The notes below the pieces were generated by a model. That model was not told where the DNA came from. It saw only the letters and a program-made list of their open reading frames with translations, and ran no database searches. From NCBI RefSeq assembly GCF_026015295.1, contig NZ_JAPDUW010000001.1:1178001-1242000 (forward strand): a stretch of DNA of 64,000 nt, in the 5' to 3' direction. The translations under genes were made by a program, and so were the position numbers. Origin of the DNA: Segatella copri. GTDB taxonomy: Bacteria; Bacteroidota; Bacteroidia; Bacteroidales; Bacteroidaceae. Of this stretch, positions 50,794 to 59,454 are shown piece after piece (the first letter of the stretch is position 1; each line of letters begins with the position of its first letter).

Positions 50794-51822
50794 ATGAAGA
50801 AATTGGGATTTCTGATAACCATGCTAGTCATCACGTCCTTGCCCGCTTGGAGTCAAGGAGCCAAAAGTATCCGTATTACGGAGGTGATGACCGACAACCG
50901 TACCAATCTTGTAGATGAGTACGGGCAGCACAAACCATGGGTGGAATTGAGCAATTCCTCCTTTACCACGTATAATGTGCGTGGTATGTTCCTAACCACC
51001 GACCGAAGGGTTCTCGACAAGAAAATGTCGCCTGAAGCTCGCCGACAGCTGATGTGTCCATTGCCTAACAATGAACCACGAACCACACTGGGAGGCAAGA
51101 AGAGCATCGTTATCTTCGACAGCAGTTCCTGGTACCAGGATGGCAGGAACGGACAACATTGGAAGGCAAAGAATTCTTCCAACTCGGGACCTTTTCATCT
51201 CAATCTTATTCTACAGGAAAAGATGCCCAACTGGATAGCACTCTATGACGGAAATGCCGTTGACCTGATAGACTCCGTAAACGTGCCAGTGTTGGCTGCC
51301 GATGAGAGTTTTGAACTGAGTAAGGACTTCAAGACATGGGAGAAAGCCATTGCCGGATCAGTAACTCCAGGCTATCTGCCTCAAAACACAGGTTTGAGTA
51401 AAGCCCAGCAATTGAAGAAAAGCGACCCATACGGAATAGGAATCGCCGTACTTTCAATGGGAATCGTATTTGCCTGCCTTGCTCTCCTCTTCATCGTGTT
51501 CTGGGTTTTCGGAGCCTACATGAAACATAAACAGCGCATCGCCCGTGCTACTGAGAAGCACGCCACCTTATTATATAAGACTGGAAAGAAGACCATCGAG
51601 GTTACTCAAGACCTCAGTCATAAGACCAACGTGATTCTGAAAGATGGTTTAGAAACCAAGGGTATTGATAAGGAGATTTACATGGCAGTCATCTCCCTTG
51701 CACTACAGGAATATCTGGAAGATGTTCACGATGTAGAATCCGGCATTATCACCATCAAGCCAAAACAGACCAGATGGAATGCTCCGAAATTCAACAACAA
51801 CAATAACAACGTTAAAATATAG
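50794..51822 (+). CDS. OadG-family subunit with an N-terminal lamin-tail-like domain
   Basis: A 342-residue protein: signal peptide (MKKLGFLITMLVITSLPAWS), a lamin-tail-type domain at about 25-200 (IRITEVMTDNRTNLVDEYGQ, WVELSNSSFTTYNVRGMFL), then one membrane helix at about 220-246 (YGIGIAVLSMGIVFACLALL) typical of OadG gamma subunits. A cytoplasmic tail ends in poly-Asn (NNNNNN). OadG stabilises sodium-translocating decarboxylases. Such fused forms occur in Bacteroidetes. The next two genes encode the biotin carrier and beta subunit. Confidence 0.85.
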   Translation: MKKLGFLITMLVITSLPAWSQGAKSIRITEVMTDNRTNLVDEYGQHKPWVELSNSSFTTYNVRGMFLTTDRRVLDKKMSPEARRQLMCPLPNNEPRTTLGGKKSIVIFDSSSWYQDGRNGQHWKAKNSSNSGPFHLNLILQEKMPNWIALYDGNAVDLIDSVNVPVLAADESFELSKDFKTWEKAIAGSVTPGYLPQNTGLSKAQQLKKSDPYGIGIAVLSMGIVFACLALLFIVFWVFGAYMKHKQRIARATEKHATLLYKTGKKTIEVTQDLSHKTNVILKDGLETKGIDKEIYMAVISLALQEYLEDVHDVESGIITIKPKQTRWNAPKFNNNNNNVKI

Positions 51823-51827
51823 AAACT

Positions 51828-52295
51828 ATGGCAAAGTACGAATATAAGGTTAAAGGCGTAGATTACGTCGTTGAAATACAGGATATTGAAGGCAATATCG
51901 CCAATGTAACCGTGAATGGAATTCCATTCGAAGTGGAAATGAAACAGCCGGTTAAGAGCAGTAAGCAGAAAGTAAAGTTAACTGATGGACAAAACAACAT
52001 TTCTGCCAGTTCTGATGCAGGTTCAAGTTCTGCAGCAAGTTCTGATTCTGCTTCATCAAGCAAACAGGCAACTCCTGCTGCAGGCAAACCAGTTGTTGCC
52101 CCTCTGCCTGGTACTATCAACGAAATCAAGGTGAAAGTCGGTGACAAGGTGAACACAGGCGATACTGTTGTCGTTCTCGAAGCCATGAAGATGCAGAACA
52201 ACATCGATGCAGAAACTTCAGGAACCATTACCAGCATCAACGTGAACAAGGGAGACGCAGTAATGGAAGGAGACACGCTTGTTACGATCGCGTAA
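51828..52295 (+). CDS. Biotin carrier subunit of the decarboxylase
   Basis: A 155-residue biotin/lipoyl attachment protein. The C-terminal biotinyl domain has VVLEAMKMQNNIDAETSGTI, with the biotin-accepting lysine in A-M-K-M. The middle (about 45-85) is a Ser/Ala/Pro-rich flexible linker (SSDAGSSSAASSDSASSS) that lets the biotin swing between catalytic sites. It carries carboxyl groups from the transferase (alpha) subunit to the beta pump. Five bp after OadG; the alpha subunit gene is not in the window. Confidence 0.93.
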   Translation: MAKYEYKVKGVDYVVEIQDIEGNIANVTVNGIPFEVEMKQPVKSSKQKVKLTDGQNNISASSDAGSSSAASSDSASSSKQATPAAGKPVVAPLPGTINEIKVKVGDKVNTGDTVVVLEAMKMQNNIDAETSGTITSINVNKGDAVMEGDTLVTIA

Positions 52296-52342
52296 TAAGC
52301 TGTTTAGACAAAAGCTAATGATTACTCTTCCAATCAAAAGAC

Positions 52343-52385
52343 TAATCATAAAGTTCAATGTTCAACTTTCAAAGTTCAAAGTAAA
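52343..52385 (+). repeat. Dispersed spacer repeat, copy 1
   Basis: taatcataaagttcaatgtt and onward through the iterated word aaagttcaa; near-identical to 58592-58634. It fills the gap between the biotin carrier and beta subunit genes. Confidence 0.7.
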
Positions 52386-52387
52386 TT

Positions 52388-53536
52388 ATGGATTTCATCA
52401 TACAAAACTTCAATGAGTTTCTTACCTTTACGGGCTTTGCCAACGCCTCGGCAGGAAACCTCATCATGATTCTGGTGGGAGCACTCTTTATCTGGCTCGC
52501 CATCAAGAAAGATTTTGAGCCGCTGCTCCTGGTTCCTATCGGATTGGGAATCATTCTTGGCAACATTCCATTCCGTGCCGATGCAGGACTCGAAATAGGT
52601 TTATACGAAGACAACTCCGTTCTGAACATCTTCTACCAGGGAGTGAAACAGGGCTGGTACCCGCCACTCGTATTCCTGGGCATTGGAGCCATGACCGACT
52701 TCTCTGCGCTCATTTCCAACCCGAAGCTCATCCTGATTGGAGCCGCTGCCCAATTTGGAATCTTCGGCGCCTACATGATTGCACTGGCTCTGGGATTCGA
52801 ACCTAACCAGGCAGCTGGCATTGCCATTATCGGAGGAGCAGACGGACCAACCGCCATCTTCCTGAGCAGCAAACTGAGTCCGAACCTCATGGGAGCCATT
52901 GCGGTTTGCGCCTACTCTTACATGGCACTAGTGCCTGTAATCCAGCCACCTTTGATGCGACTGCTTACAACCAAGAAAGAGCGCGTCATCAAGATGAAAC
53001 CGGCACGTCAGGTTTCACAGACCGAGAAGATTCTCTTCCCTATCATCGGTCTGCTTCTCACCACCTTCATTGTTCCGTCCGGTTTGCCATTATTAGGAAT
53101 GCTGTTCTTCGGAAATCTTCTGAAAGAGAGTGGAAAGACAACCCGACTCGCCAAGACAGCAAGCAGCAGCTTGAATGATATTGTCGTTATCCTCCTCGGC
53201 CTGACCGTAGGCTGTTCTACCCAGGCTTCAGAGTTTCTGACATTGAATACCATCAAGATCTTTGCTCTCGGTGCTCTTGCATTCATCATCGCATCTGCAA
53301 GCGGAATCTTATTCGTAAAGCTGATGAATCTCTTCTTGCCAAAAGGCAAGAAACTGAACCCACTTATCGGAAACGCCGGAGTGAGTGCCGTACCAATGAG
53401 TGCACGCATCTCCAACAACCTAGGTCTGGAATACGACCGCCACAACTTCCTTCTCATGCACGCCATGGGACCAAACGTTGCGGGAGTCATCGGTTCTGCC
53501 GTTGCAGCCGGAGCTTTGCTGGGATTCTTCAATTAA
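52388..53536 (+). CDS. Sodium-translocating decarboxylase beta subunit (OadB/MmdB-like)
   Basis: A 382-residue membrane protein with about ten helices. The OadB signature is clear: GVKQGWYPPLVFLGIGAMTD, then AAQFGIFGAYMIALALGFEP, GIAIIGGADGPTAIFLSSKL and FLLMHAMGPNVAGVIGSAVA. It couples decarboxylation of carboxybiotin to sodium export. In Bacteroidetes the enzyme is usually methylmalonyl-CoA decarboxylase, but oxaloacetate or glutaconyl-CoA cannot be excluded without the alpha subunit. Confidence 0.95.
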   Translation: MDFIIQNFNEFLTFTGFANASAGNLIMILVGALFIWLAIKKDFEPLLLVPIGLGIILGNIPFRADAGLEIGLYEDNSVLNIFYQGVKQGWYPPLVFLGIGAMTDFSALISNPKLILIGAAAQFGIFGAYMIALALGFEPNQAAGIAIIGGADGPTAIFLSSKLSPNLMGAIAVCAYSYMALVPVIQPPLMRLLTTKKERVIKMKPARQVSQTEKILFPIIGLLLTTFIVPSGLPLLGMLFFGNLLKESGKTTRLAKTASSSLNDIVVILLGLTVGCSTQASEFLTLNTIKIFALGALAFIIASASGILFVKLMNLFLPKGKKLNPLIGNAGVSAVPMSARISNNLGLEYDRHNFLLMHAMGPNVAGVIGSAVAAGALLGFFN

Positions 53537-53585
53537 AAATTGAGCCACCAAGCTACCCCTCCAGGATAAGCACATAAAAAAGAAT

Positions 53586-53646
53586 CGCCCTGAAAGGACA
53601 AAAGCATCTTACATCCAATGCTTTCCCTTTCAGGGCGACTTTTTTA
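53586..53646 (+). terminator. Rho-independent terminator
   Basis: Arms cgccctgaaagg and ccctttcagggcg with inner pairs and a T-run; it also faces the end of the convergent lipoprotein gene. Confidence 0.85.
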
Positions 53647-53654
53647 TTTCTTCT

Positions 53655-54458
53655 TTAGCTCTTAACCCGCATTCTCATTTTTCCTTCAAAGGAAATGATA
53701 ACCTCAACCTGATAACTCAAACTGCTGTCAGGCATTGCCAGAACAGCAAGATAATGAATGCCAGATTCATCTATCTTATTGAATACGATGTCGCTCAATA
53801 TAGACTGGTCCAAGAAAGAAGCAGGAACCTGCTTATCGAAATCCTTCTTATGAAAATCACGAGAGAACAGACAGTTGGCACCATGATAAACATGCAAGTT
53901 CACAATATTATCATAATAAACATTGTCTACCTCAACACCATCATCATTATAAGAACTCTTGTAGACCTTATAACTTGTTGGGTTAACCTGTACGTAGAGA
54001 TGATATTTCTCATCGCCCCTTACAACCACCGTATCACGTTTAATCAGCGTATTCTGATTCAGCGCCACGGAAGCATGGTTGTGGATGAACTGCTGCAAAT
54101 AAGACTTATCTTCCGTCTTCACCAGCTTAACCACATCCCCATTCTGCACCTTAAACTGGAAAATATGCTCAGCCTGTTTTACAATCGGATATTTTGCAAT
54201 ATTAGCACCCTTCATTACAAGCGTATCGCCAGCAATGTAGAAGTAGACAGGCTGACTGGTTGAATCAGGATAATAAATCGTATCGCCTTTTACGCGGAAC
54301 GCCACATCATCCTCATCGTCATCGTTCAGCCAAATGCCTTGCAACATCTTCTTAGCCGCAGTATCTTCCTTCACTTCCTGTTGCTTTTCGGCCTTATGCC
54401 CACAAGCAACAAGAGTCAAGATACAACTGAGCAGCCATAAATTAACTATCTTTTTCAT
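53655..54458 (-). CDS. DUF4738-like lipoprotein
   Basis: A 267-residue lipoprotein: signal peptide and lipobox LTLVACGHK (cysteine 19), then a beta-rich N-terminal part (MLQGIWLNDDDEDDVAFRVK, DTLVMKGANIAKYPIVKQAE) and a C-terminal domain with VYHGANCLFSRDFHKKDFDK and ISFEGKMRMRVKS. It resembles the DUF4738 group of Bacteroidetes lipoproteins. Probably in the periplasm or outer membrane. Function unknown. Confidence 0.8.
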   Translation of the reverse strand: MKKIVNLWLLSCILTLVACGHKAEKQQEVKEDTAAKKMLQGIWLNDDDEDDVAFRVKGDTIYYPDSTSQPVYFYIAGDTLVMKGANIAKYPIVKQAEHIFQFKVQNGDVVKLVKTEDKSYLQQFIHNHASVALNQNTLIKRDTVVVRGDEKYHLYVQVNPTSYKVYKSSYNDDGVEVDNVYYDNIVNLHVYHGANCLFSRDFHKKDFDKQVPASFLDQSILSDIVFNKIDESGIHYLAVLAMPDSSLSYQVEVIISFEGKMRMRVKS

Positions 54459-54503
54459 GATGAGTTCTTTAAATAAATTAACCGATAAAAGCTGATGCCA
54501 ATT

Positions 54504-55058
54504 CTACTCGAAATAATCAGCCTCTTCGAAAGACTTTGCCTTGGTTCTGTCTTTTTCTGACGTAAGCACCTCAACTCCTTCAATAGGCCATTTTATTCCG
54601 ATAGTAGGATCATCCCAATGAATACTGGCTTCGTAATCAGGAGCATAAACATTATCTACTTTATAAGTAAAGATGGCTTCGTCACTCAGTACCAGAAAAC
54701 CATGGGCAAAACCGCGAGGAATGAAAAACTGACGTTTGTTCTCTCCACTCAGTTCAACCATTACATATTTACCGAAAGTCTTACTGCCCTTTCTCAAGTC
54801 AACAGCTACATCCAGCACGCGGCCTTTGATGACACGCACCAACTTAGCCTGCGAGAATTCACCTTTCTGATAATGCAAACCTCTGAGCACACCACGAGCC
54901 GACATCGATTCATTGTCTTGCACAAACTCCACATGCCCTCCAACGTGAGCATCAAAGTCAGCCTGCTTCCATGCTTCAAAGAAATAGCCGCGAGCATCAT
55001 CAAATACCCGAGGTTCTATCAGCCAGACTCCTTCAATTTCTGTCTCTGTATATTTCAT
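54504..55058 (-). CDS. rfbC: dTDP-4-dehydrorhamnose 3,5-epimerase
   Basis: A 184-residue cupin enzyme of dTDP-L-rhamnose synthesis. Signatures: WLIEPRVFDDARGYFFEAWK, EFVQDNESMSARGVLRGLHY (catalytic H in RGLHYQ), DVAVDLRKGSKTFGKYVMVE and FIPRGFAHGFLVLSDEA. It makes the rhamnose precursor for cell-surface polysaccharides. The other rml genes are not adjacent. A -7 box TACCTTTG lies on the minus strand at 55086-55093. Confidence 0.96.
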   Translation of the reverse strand: MKYTETEIEGVWLIEPRVFDDARGYFFEAWKQADFDAHVGGHVEFVQDNESMSARGVLRGLHYQKGEFSQAKLVRVIKGRVLDVAVDLRKGSKTFGKYVMVELSGENKRQFFIPRGFAHGFLVLSDEAIFTYKVDNVYAPDYEASIHWDDPTIGIKWPIEGVEVLTSEKDRTKAKSFEEADYFE

Positions 55059-55085
55059 TGATTTATACCTTATTTATTTTAGGCA

Positions 55086-55093
55086 CAAAGGTA
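55086..55093 (-). promoter_or_regulatory. -7 element of rfbC
   Basis: TACCTTTG on the minus strand, 28 bp before the rfbC start, back to back with the promoter at 55165-55195. Confidence 0.65.
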
Positions 55094-55164
55094 ATACTTT
55101 TTCCCGAAACGACAAAACAAATTAGACTTTTTATGATTTCATCGAAAATTTTCTCTATTTTCTG

Positions 55165-55195
55165 TTGGTCATTTCCGAAAAAATCACTACCTTTG
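55165..55195 (+). promoter_or_regulatory. Promoter of the HU/SPOR gene, giving a leaderless mRNA
   Basis: TTGG at 55165-55168 (lying inside the in-frame ATG region), about 20 nt, TACCTTTG at 55188-55195. Transcription should start at about 55199-55202, on top of the GTG codon at 55201. Confidence 0.7.
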
Positions 55196-55200
55196 CAAAC

Positions 55201-56316
55201 GTGAATAGACTAGAAAGACATATAGAGATCCTACTTTTGAGCAACGATTGCGTGATTGTCCCAGGATTTGGTGGCTTCATGGCTCATCATGTAGATGCGC
55301 GTTACGATGGCAGAGACAGCATGTTTTTGCCACCGCTGAGAACTATTGGCTTTAACCCACAGCTCCAGATGAACGATTCTCTCCTTGCACTTTCGTATGT
55401 TGAAGCATACGACATCAGCTATCCGGAAGCTTTGAACCGCATTGCTGATGAGGTGACAGAGATGCGTCAGACTCTGGAGAATTCAGGAAAATTTGAACTG
55501 AATGATATTGGCACCATCATATTGAACGAAGACGGAAATTATACCTTCGAACCATGCGAGGCGGGCATTCTTACCCCTGAGTTGTATGGTTTGGGCGGCT
55601 TAAACATGCTCCCACTCGCGCAGATTTCTGCAGAAGAGGTTCAGAAGGCTGAAGATTCTGCTGCTTCAATCATTGAAATGCCAGCAAAGACAGTAGAAAA
55701 CAATCGTACAGAAAGCGAAGTCAAGAATCAGGATAGTAACCAGAAGATGGAGAGTGGACTCTCTGTCAACAATTCTGTGTTCGTTAACGAAGAAGAAGAA
55801 GAATCAAATGCCGAATTCATCAGCATCAAGAAGAGTTGGTTGCGCAATATTGCAGCAGCCTGCATCGCTCTCATTGCATTCTTCACCTACTCTTCTCCAT
55901 TGGGAACCCCAACCGTTCAGAAGAGCCAAATCGACACAGGCATGCTGAACCGCATCATGCCTAAGGAGATCAATAAAGTTGCGCAACCTCAAGAACTGGT
56001 ACTTAGTACAGAATCACAGGCAGAAGAGAGCATTCCTGCCAAGTCTGTCAACATGGCTCAGGACAACGAATTGCAAACAGCTTCTTCTTACTACAGCATC
56101 GTTTTGGCAAGTCGTGTTACCAAGCGCAATGCAGCCTGCTATGCTGAACTCCTCCAGAACAAAGGATTCAAGGAAGCTAGGGTGTTGATTACGGATAATA
56201 ATGTGAAAGTTATATACGGAACATACTCTACCGAGGGCGAAGCTTATACTGCTCTCAACCGTTTACACAACTATGATGCTTTTACTGACGGCTGGATTAC
56301 GAAAGTGAAAGAATAG
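55201..56316 (+). CDS. HU-CCDC81 and SPOR domain protein
   Basis: A 371-residue protein if started at GTG 55201. Residues 1-130 match the bacterial CCDC81-like HU domain (LERHIEILLLSNDCVIVPGF, then GFMAHHVDARYDGRDSMFLP). A linker, a membrane helix (about 215-235, NIAAACIALIAFFTYSSPL) and a C-terminal SPOR domain (YYSIVLASRVTKRNAACYAE, TYSTEGEAYTALNRL) follow. SPOR binds denuded peptidoglycan at septa. An ATG at 55165 lies within the -33 box, so it should not be transcribed. Likely links DNA binding to the division site; inference. Confidence 0.85.
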   Translation: MNRLERHIEILLLSNDCVIVPGFGGFMAHHVDARYDGRDSMFLPPLRTIGFNPQLQMNDSLLALSYVEAYDISYPEALNRIADEVTEMRQTLENSGKFELNDIGTIILNEDGNYTFEPCEAGILTPELYGLGGLNMLPLAQISAEEVQKAEDSAASIIEMPAKTVENNRTESEVKNQDSNQKMESGLSVNNSVFVNEEEEESNAEFISIKKSWLRNIAAACIALIAFFTYSSPLGTPTVQKSQIDTGMLNRIMPKEINKVAQPQELVLSTESQAEESIPAKSVNMAQDNELQTASSYYSIVLASRVTKRNAACYAELLQNKGFKEARVLITDNNVKVIYGTYSTEGEAYTALNRLHNYDAFTDGWITKVKE

Positions 56317-56415
56317 TTGACAGTTAAGAGTTTATAGCTAGAACAAAGAGCAAGGAGTATCGGAAACTTCTACAACACATTATTATAATAAAGACAGAAA
56401 AGTAAGAAAAAGAAT

Positions 56416-56952
56416 ATGAAAAGAGTACGTTGTCCTAAATGCGATAATTTTATCACCTTCGATGAGACCAAGTATCAGGCAGGTCAGAGTCTCGTTTTCG
56501 TTTGTCCTAATTGCAATAAGCAGTTTGGCATCCGAATGGGAGTTTCCAAGCTCCGCGAAACTCGCAAGGAGGAAAAACTTGACGAGAATGCCAACGAGAA
56601 GGGATACGGTTCTATCGTTGTCATCGAGAACGTATTCGCTTACAAACAGGTCATCCCGCTGCAGTTAGGCGACAACATCATCGGCCGCTACATGAAGAAC
56701 AGCGGAATCAACTGCCCTATCGAAACCGTAGACCCAAGCGTTGACATGAACCATTGCGTAATCAATGTTAGCCGCGACAAGAAAGGCAAATTGAAATACG
56801 TACTCCGTGATGGACCAAGTTATACAGGAACTTTCGTTGACAATGAAATTCTGGGCGACAGAGAACGCCGCGTTATCGAAGACGGAACCCTGTTCACCAT
56901 CGGAGCAACTTCTATCATTCTCCGCACAGCAGACAGTGAAGAAGAAAACTAA
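56416..56952 (+). CDS. Zinc-ribbon FHA domain protein
   Basis: A 178-residue protein. N-terminal zinc ribbon: RCPKCDNFITFDE, then VFVCPNCNKQFGI, as in MJ0042-type fingers. An FHA domain at about 75-170: LGDNIIGRYMKNSGINCPIE, DPSVDMNHCVINV, then LRDGPSYTGTFVDNEILGD. FHA domains bind phosphothreonine, so it may respond to serine/threonine kinases. Own promoter not evident; a strong terminator follows. Confidence 0.88.
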   Translation: MKRVRCPKCDNFITFDETKYQAGQSLVFVCPNCNKQFGIRMGVSKLRETRKEEKLDENANEKGYGSIVVIENVFAYKQVIPLQLGDNIIGRYMKNSGINCPIETVDPSVDMNHCVINVSRDKKGKLKYVLRDGPSYTGTFVDNEILGDRERRVIEDGTLFTIGATSIILRTADSEEEN

Positions 56953-56981
56953 GAAGTTTCGATTATCAAAATAAACACTTC

Positions 56982-57027
56982 AAAAGGAGCAATTAGATGT
57001 TGGTTTACATCCAATTGCTCCTTTTTC
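56982..57027 (+). terminator. Rho-independent terminator
   Basis: Long stem (aaaaggagcaatt with aattgctcctttt, plus agatg/catcc partial pairs) and a T-run after the FHA gene. Confidence 0.85.
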
Positions 57028-57134
57028 ACTTAACGAAAACGTAAAATCCCGCCATATTTCTAACTTTCTGAAAGAAATCTACTATATTTCGTAATCTTTT
57101 TGCTTTTATTTTCTTTAAATTAAAAGAAAATGTG

Positions 57135-57142
57135 TACCTTTG
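57135..57142 (+). promoter_or_regulatory. -7 element of the his operon segment
   Basis: TACCTTTG, 40 bp before hisH. It starts the hisH-hisA-hisF-hisIE transcript. No attenuator-like His-rich leader peptide was seen. Confidence 0.65.
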
Positions 57143-57181
57143 CATCGGAATATAAAAAATAGAAATGAATTACGTTAGGTT

Positions 57182-57820
57182 ATGGATGTAGCAATCGTAA
57201 AATATAATGCCGGAAATATCTATTCCGTAGTCAACGCCATGAAGCGTTTAGGCATCGAACCTGTACTTACAGATGATGCAGAAATGCTCCAGAAGGCTGA
57301 CCGCGTTCTCTTCCCAGGACAAGGTCAGGCAAGAGAAGCAATGGAATATCTGAAGGCTCATCAGCTTGATCAAGTAATCAAGAACTTGAAGCAACCCGTC
57401 CTGGGCATTTGTGTAGGACAGCAACTCTTGTGCCGCCATTCGGAAGAAGGTGATGTAGATTGCATCGGAATCTTTGATGTAGATGTAAAGCGATTCCAGC
57501 CTCAGAAACACGAAGACAAGGTGCCTGCTATGGGCTGGAATGAAATCTATGATTTGAAGACTGACCTTTATAAGGGGTTCGGAAACAGAATGGATTATGA
57601 CTCAGACAAGTCTACCGCTGATGCGCTGCTTCATCCCTACTCCTATTTCGTACATAGTTATTATGTGCCACTCTGCGAGGAGACCATTGCCAAGGCAGAA
57701 TACATTCTTCCTTATAGCGCATCGCTCCACAAAGATAATTTCTATACCTGCCAGTTCCATCCGGAAAAGAGCGGAAAAGTGGGAGAACAGATTTTAAAGA
57801 ACTTTTTAGAGATAAAATAA
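57182..57820 (+). CDS. hisH: Imidazole glycerol phosphate synthase subunit HisH
   Basis: A 212-residue class I glutamine amidotransferase that feeds ammonia to HisF. Motifs: YNAGNIYSVVNAMKRLGIEP, FPGQGQAREAME, the nucleophile GICVGQQLL (Cys) and the His-Glu pair in CQFHPEKSG. It makes IGP and AICAR from PRFAR together with HisF. First gene of hisH-hisA-hisF-hisIE, the same order as in other Bacteroidales; other his genes are elsewhere. Confidence 0.97.
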   Translation: MDVAIVKYNAGNIYSVVNAMKRLGIEPVLTDDAEMLQKADRVLFPGQGQAREAMEYLKAHQLDQVIKNLKQPVLGICVGQQLLCRHSEEGDVDCIGIFDVDVKRFQPQKHEDKVPAMGWNEIYDLKTDLYKGFGNRMDYDSDKSTADALLHPYSYFVHSYYVPLCEETIAKAEYILPYSASLHKDNFYTCQFHPEKSGKVGEQILKNFLEIK

Positions 57821-57836
57821 AAGAGGAAATACTAAT

Positions 57837-58553
57837 ATGATAGAATTAATTCCAGCTATCGACTTGATAAATGGCCAGTGTGTTCGTCTTACCAAAGGCG
57901 ATTACGACCAGAAGAAGGTTTACAATGACAATCCTGCCGAGGTTGCAAAACAGTTTGAGCAGATGGGCTTCAAACGCCTTCATGTAGTAGACCTCGATGG
58001 AGCCAAGTCAAAGCACATCGTAAATGATGCGGTGTTGAAGGCCATTACCACAGAAACCTCTCTCGTGGTTGATTTCGGTGGCGGAATCAAGACCGAAGAA
58101 GATATAGAGAAAGCTTTTGCTGCGGGAGCAAGCATGGTTACAGTGGGCAGCATTGCCGTCACCAATCCTGAGCTCTTCATGCAATGGCTGGACAAATATG
58201 GAGCTGACCGCCTGATTCTGGGAGCCGACGTAAGAAACGGTAAGATTTCTATCAACGGATGGAAAGAAGATTCTTCTGAAGATCTCCTTCCTTTCCTGAA
58301 AAAGTACATCGATAAAGGAGTACGCTACGTTCTCTGCACAGAAATCAGCAAAGACGGAACGCTGCAGGGACCTGCCATAGAACTCTACAAAGAAGTAATG
58401 GCTGCCTATCCTCAACTGAATCTTATCGCCTCAGGCGGAGTGAGTTGCAACGAAGACATTGAAGCATTGGAAACTGCAGGAATTCCTGCCGTAGTATTTG
58501 GAAAAGCTTTCTACGAAGGGAAAATCGATGTTAAGAAACTAGTTAATAGTTAA
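57837..58553 (+). CDS. hisA: ProFAR isomerase HisA
   Basis: A 238-residue (beta/alpha)8 barrel. Motifs: ELIPAIDLINGQCVRLTKGD (catalytic Asp), LHVVDLDGAKSKHIVN, VDFGGGIKTEEDIEKAFAAG, TEISKDGTLQGPAIELY (second Asp) and IASGGVSCNEDIEAL. It converts ProFAR to PRFAR, the HisHF substrate. It starts 16 bp after hisH. Like HisF it has two half-barrel phosphate-binding repeats. Confidence 0.97.
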   Translation: MIELIPAIDLINGQCVRLTKGDYDQKKVYNDNPAEVAKQFEQMGFKRLHVVDLDGAKSKHIVNDAVLKAITTETSLVVDFGGGIKTEEDIEKAFAAGASMVTVGSIAVTNPELFMQWLDKYGADRLILGADVRNGKISINGWKEDSSEDLLPFLKKYIDKGVRYVLCTEISKDGTLQGPAIELYKEVMAAYPQLNLIASGGVSCNEDIEALETAGIPAVVFGKAFYEGKIDVKKLVNS

Positions 58554-58591
58554 ATAGTTGACAGTCAAAAAGTTTATAGTTAGGAGTTAAG

Positions 58592-58634
58592 TAATCATAA
58601 AGTTCAAAGTTCAATGGTCAAAGTTCAAAGTAAC
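58592..58634 (+). repeat. Dispersed spacer repeat, copy 2
   Basis: taatcataaagttcaaagtt and onward; near-identical to 52343-52385. It contains the hisF start codon (58614). Confidence 0.7.
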
Positions 58635-59393
58635 AAAGGATTAGCTAAACGAATCGTTCCTTGTCTTGATGTAAAGAACGGCGAGACGGTAAAGGGAACC
58701 AATTTCGTAAACCTTCGCAGCGCTGGTGACCCGGTAGAACTGGGAAAAGCTTATAGCGATGCTGGAGCCGATGAGCTCGTATTCCTCGATATTACAGCGA
58801 GTTTCGAAGAGCGCAAAACCTTTACGGATATGGTAACCCGCGTGGCTGCCGAAATCAATATCCCATTTACTGTGGGAGGTGGAATCAATGAACTCAAAGA
58901 TGTTGACCGCCTGCTCAACGCAGGAGCTGACAAGGTTAGCATCAACAGTGCTGCCATCCGACATCCGGAGCTCATCGATGAAATTGCCAACCATTATGGC
59001 TCACAGGTTTGCGTATGCGCCATTGATGCACGTCTCGATTCTGACGGCTGGCACTGTTATGTGAAAGGCGGAAGAGAACGGGTGGAACTAGGATTGTTTG
59101 ACTGGGCTAAGGAAGTGGCCGACCGGGGTGCCGGTGAAATTCTCTTTACCAGTATGGATCATGACGGTGTGAAACAGGGATTCGCAAACGAGGCCCTCGC
59201 CCGTCTAGCTGAAGAAGTAAGCATTCCTATCATCGCCTCAGGTGGTGCTGGAAAGATGGAGCATTTCCGCGATGCGTTCACCCAAGGCAAGGCAGATGCT
59301 GCCCTGGCAGCCAGCGTGTTCCACTTTGGCGAGATTGCCATTCCTGACCTCAAGAAATACCTGAGAGAAGAAGGAATCAACGTGAGAATATAG
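58614..59393 (+). CDS. hisF: Imidazole glycerol phosphate synthase subunit HisF
   Basis: A 259-residue barrel enzyme, partner of HisH. Motifs: [20 protein letters not shown] (catalytic Asp), [46 protein letters not shown] (second Asp) and [12 protein letters not shown]. HisF normally begins near MLAKRI; here the only in-frame ATG adds MVKVQSNKG, encoded by the dispersed spacer repeat. The extension is probably harmless. It ends 61 bp before hisIE. Confidence 0.97.
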   Translation: MVKVQSNKGLAKRIVPCLDVKNGETVKGTNFVNLRSAGDPVELGKAYSDAGADELVFLDITASFEERKTFTDMVTRVAAEINIPFTVGGGINELKDVDRLLNAGADKVSINSAAIRHPELIDEIANHYGSQVCVCAIDARLDSDGWHCYVKGGRERVELGLFDWAKEVADRGAGEILFTSMDHDGVKQGFANEALARLAEEVSIPIIASGGAGKMEHFRDAFTQGKADAALAASVFHFGEIAIPDLKKYLREEGINVRI

Positions 59394-59454
59394 AACACGT
59401 AAGGATACTGAGACACGTGAATATAATAATGTAAGAAAATAAAAACAAGATAAA

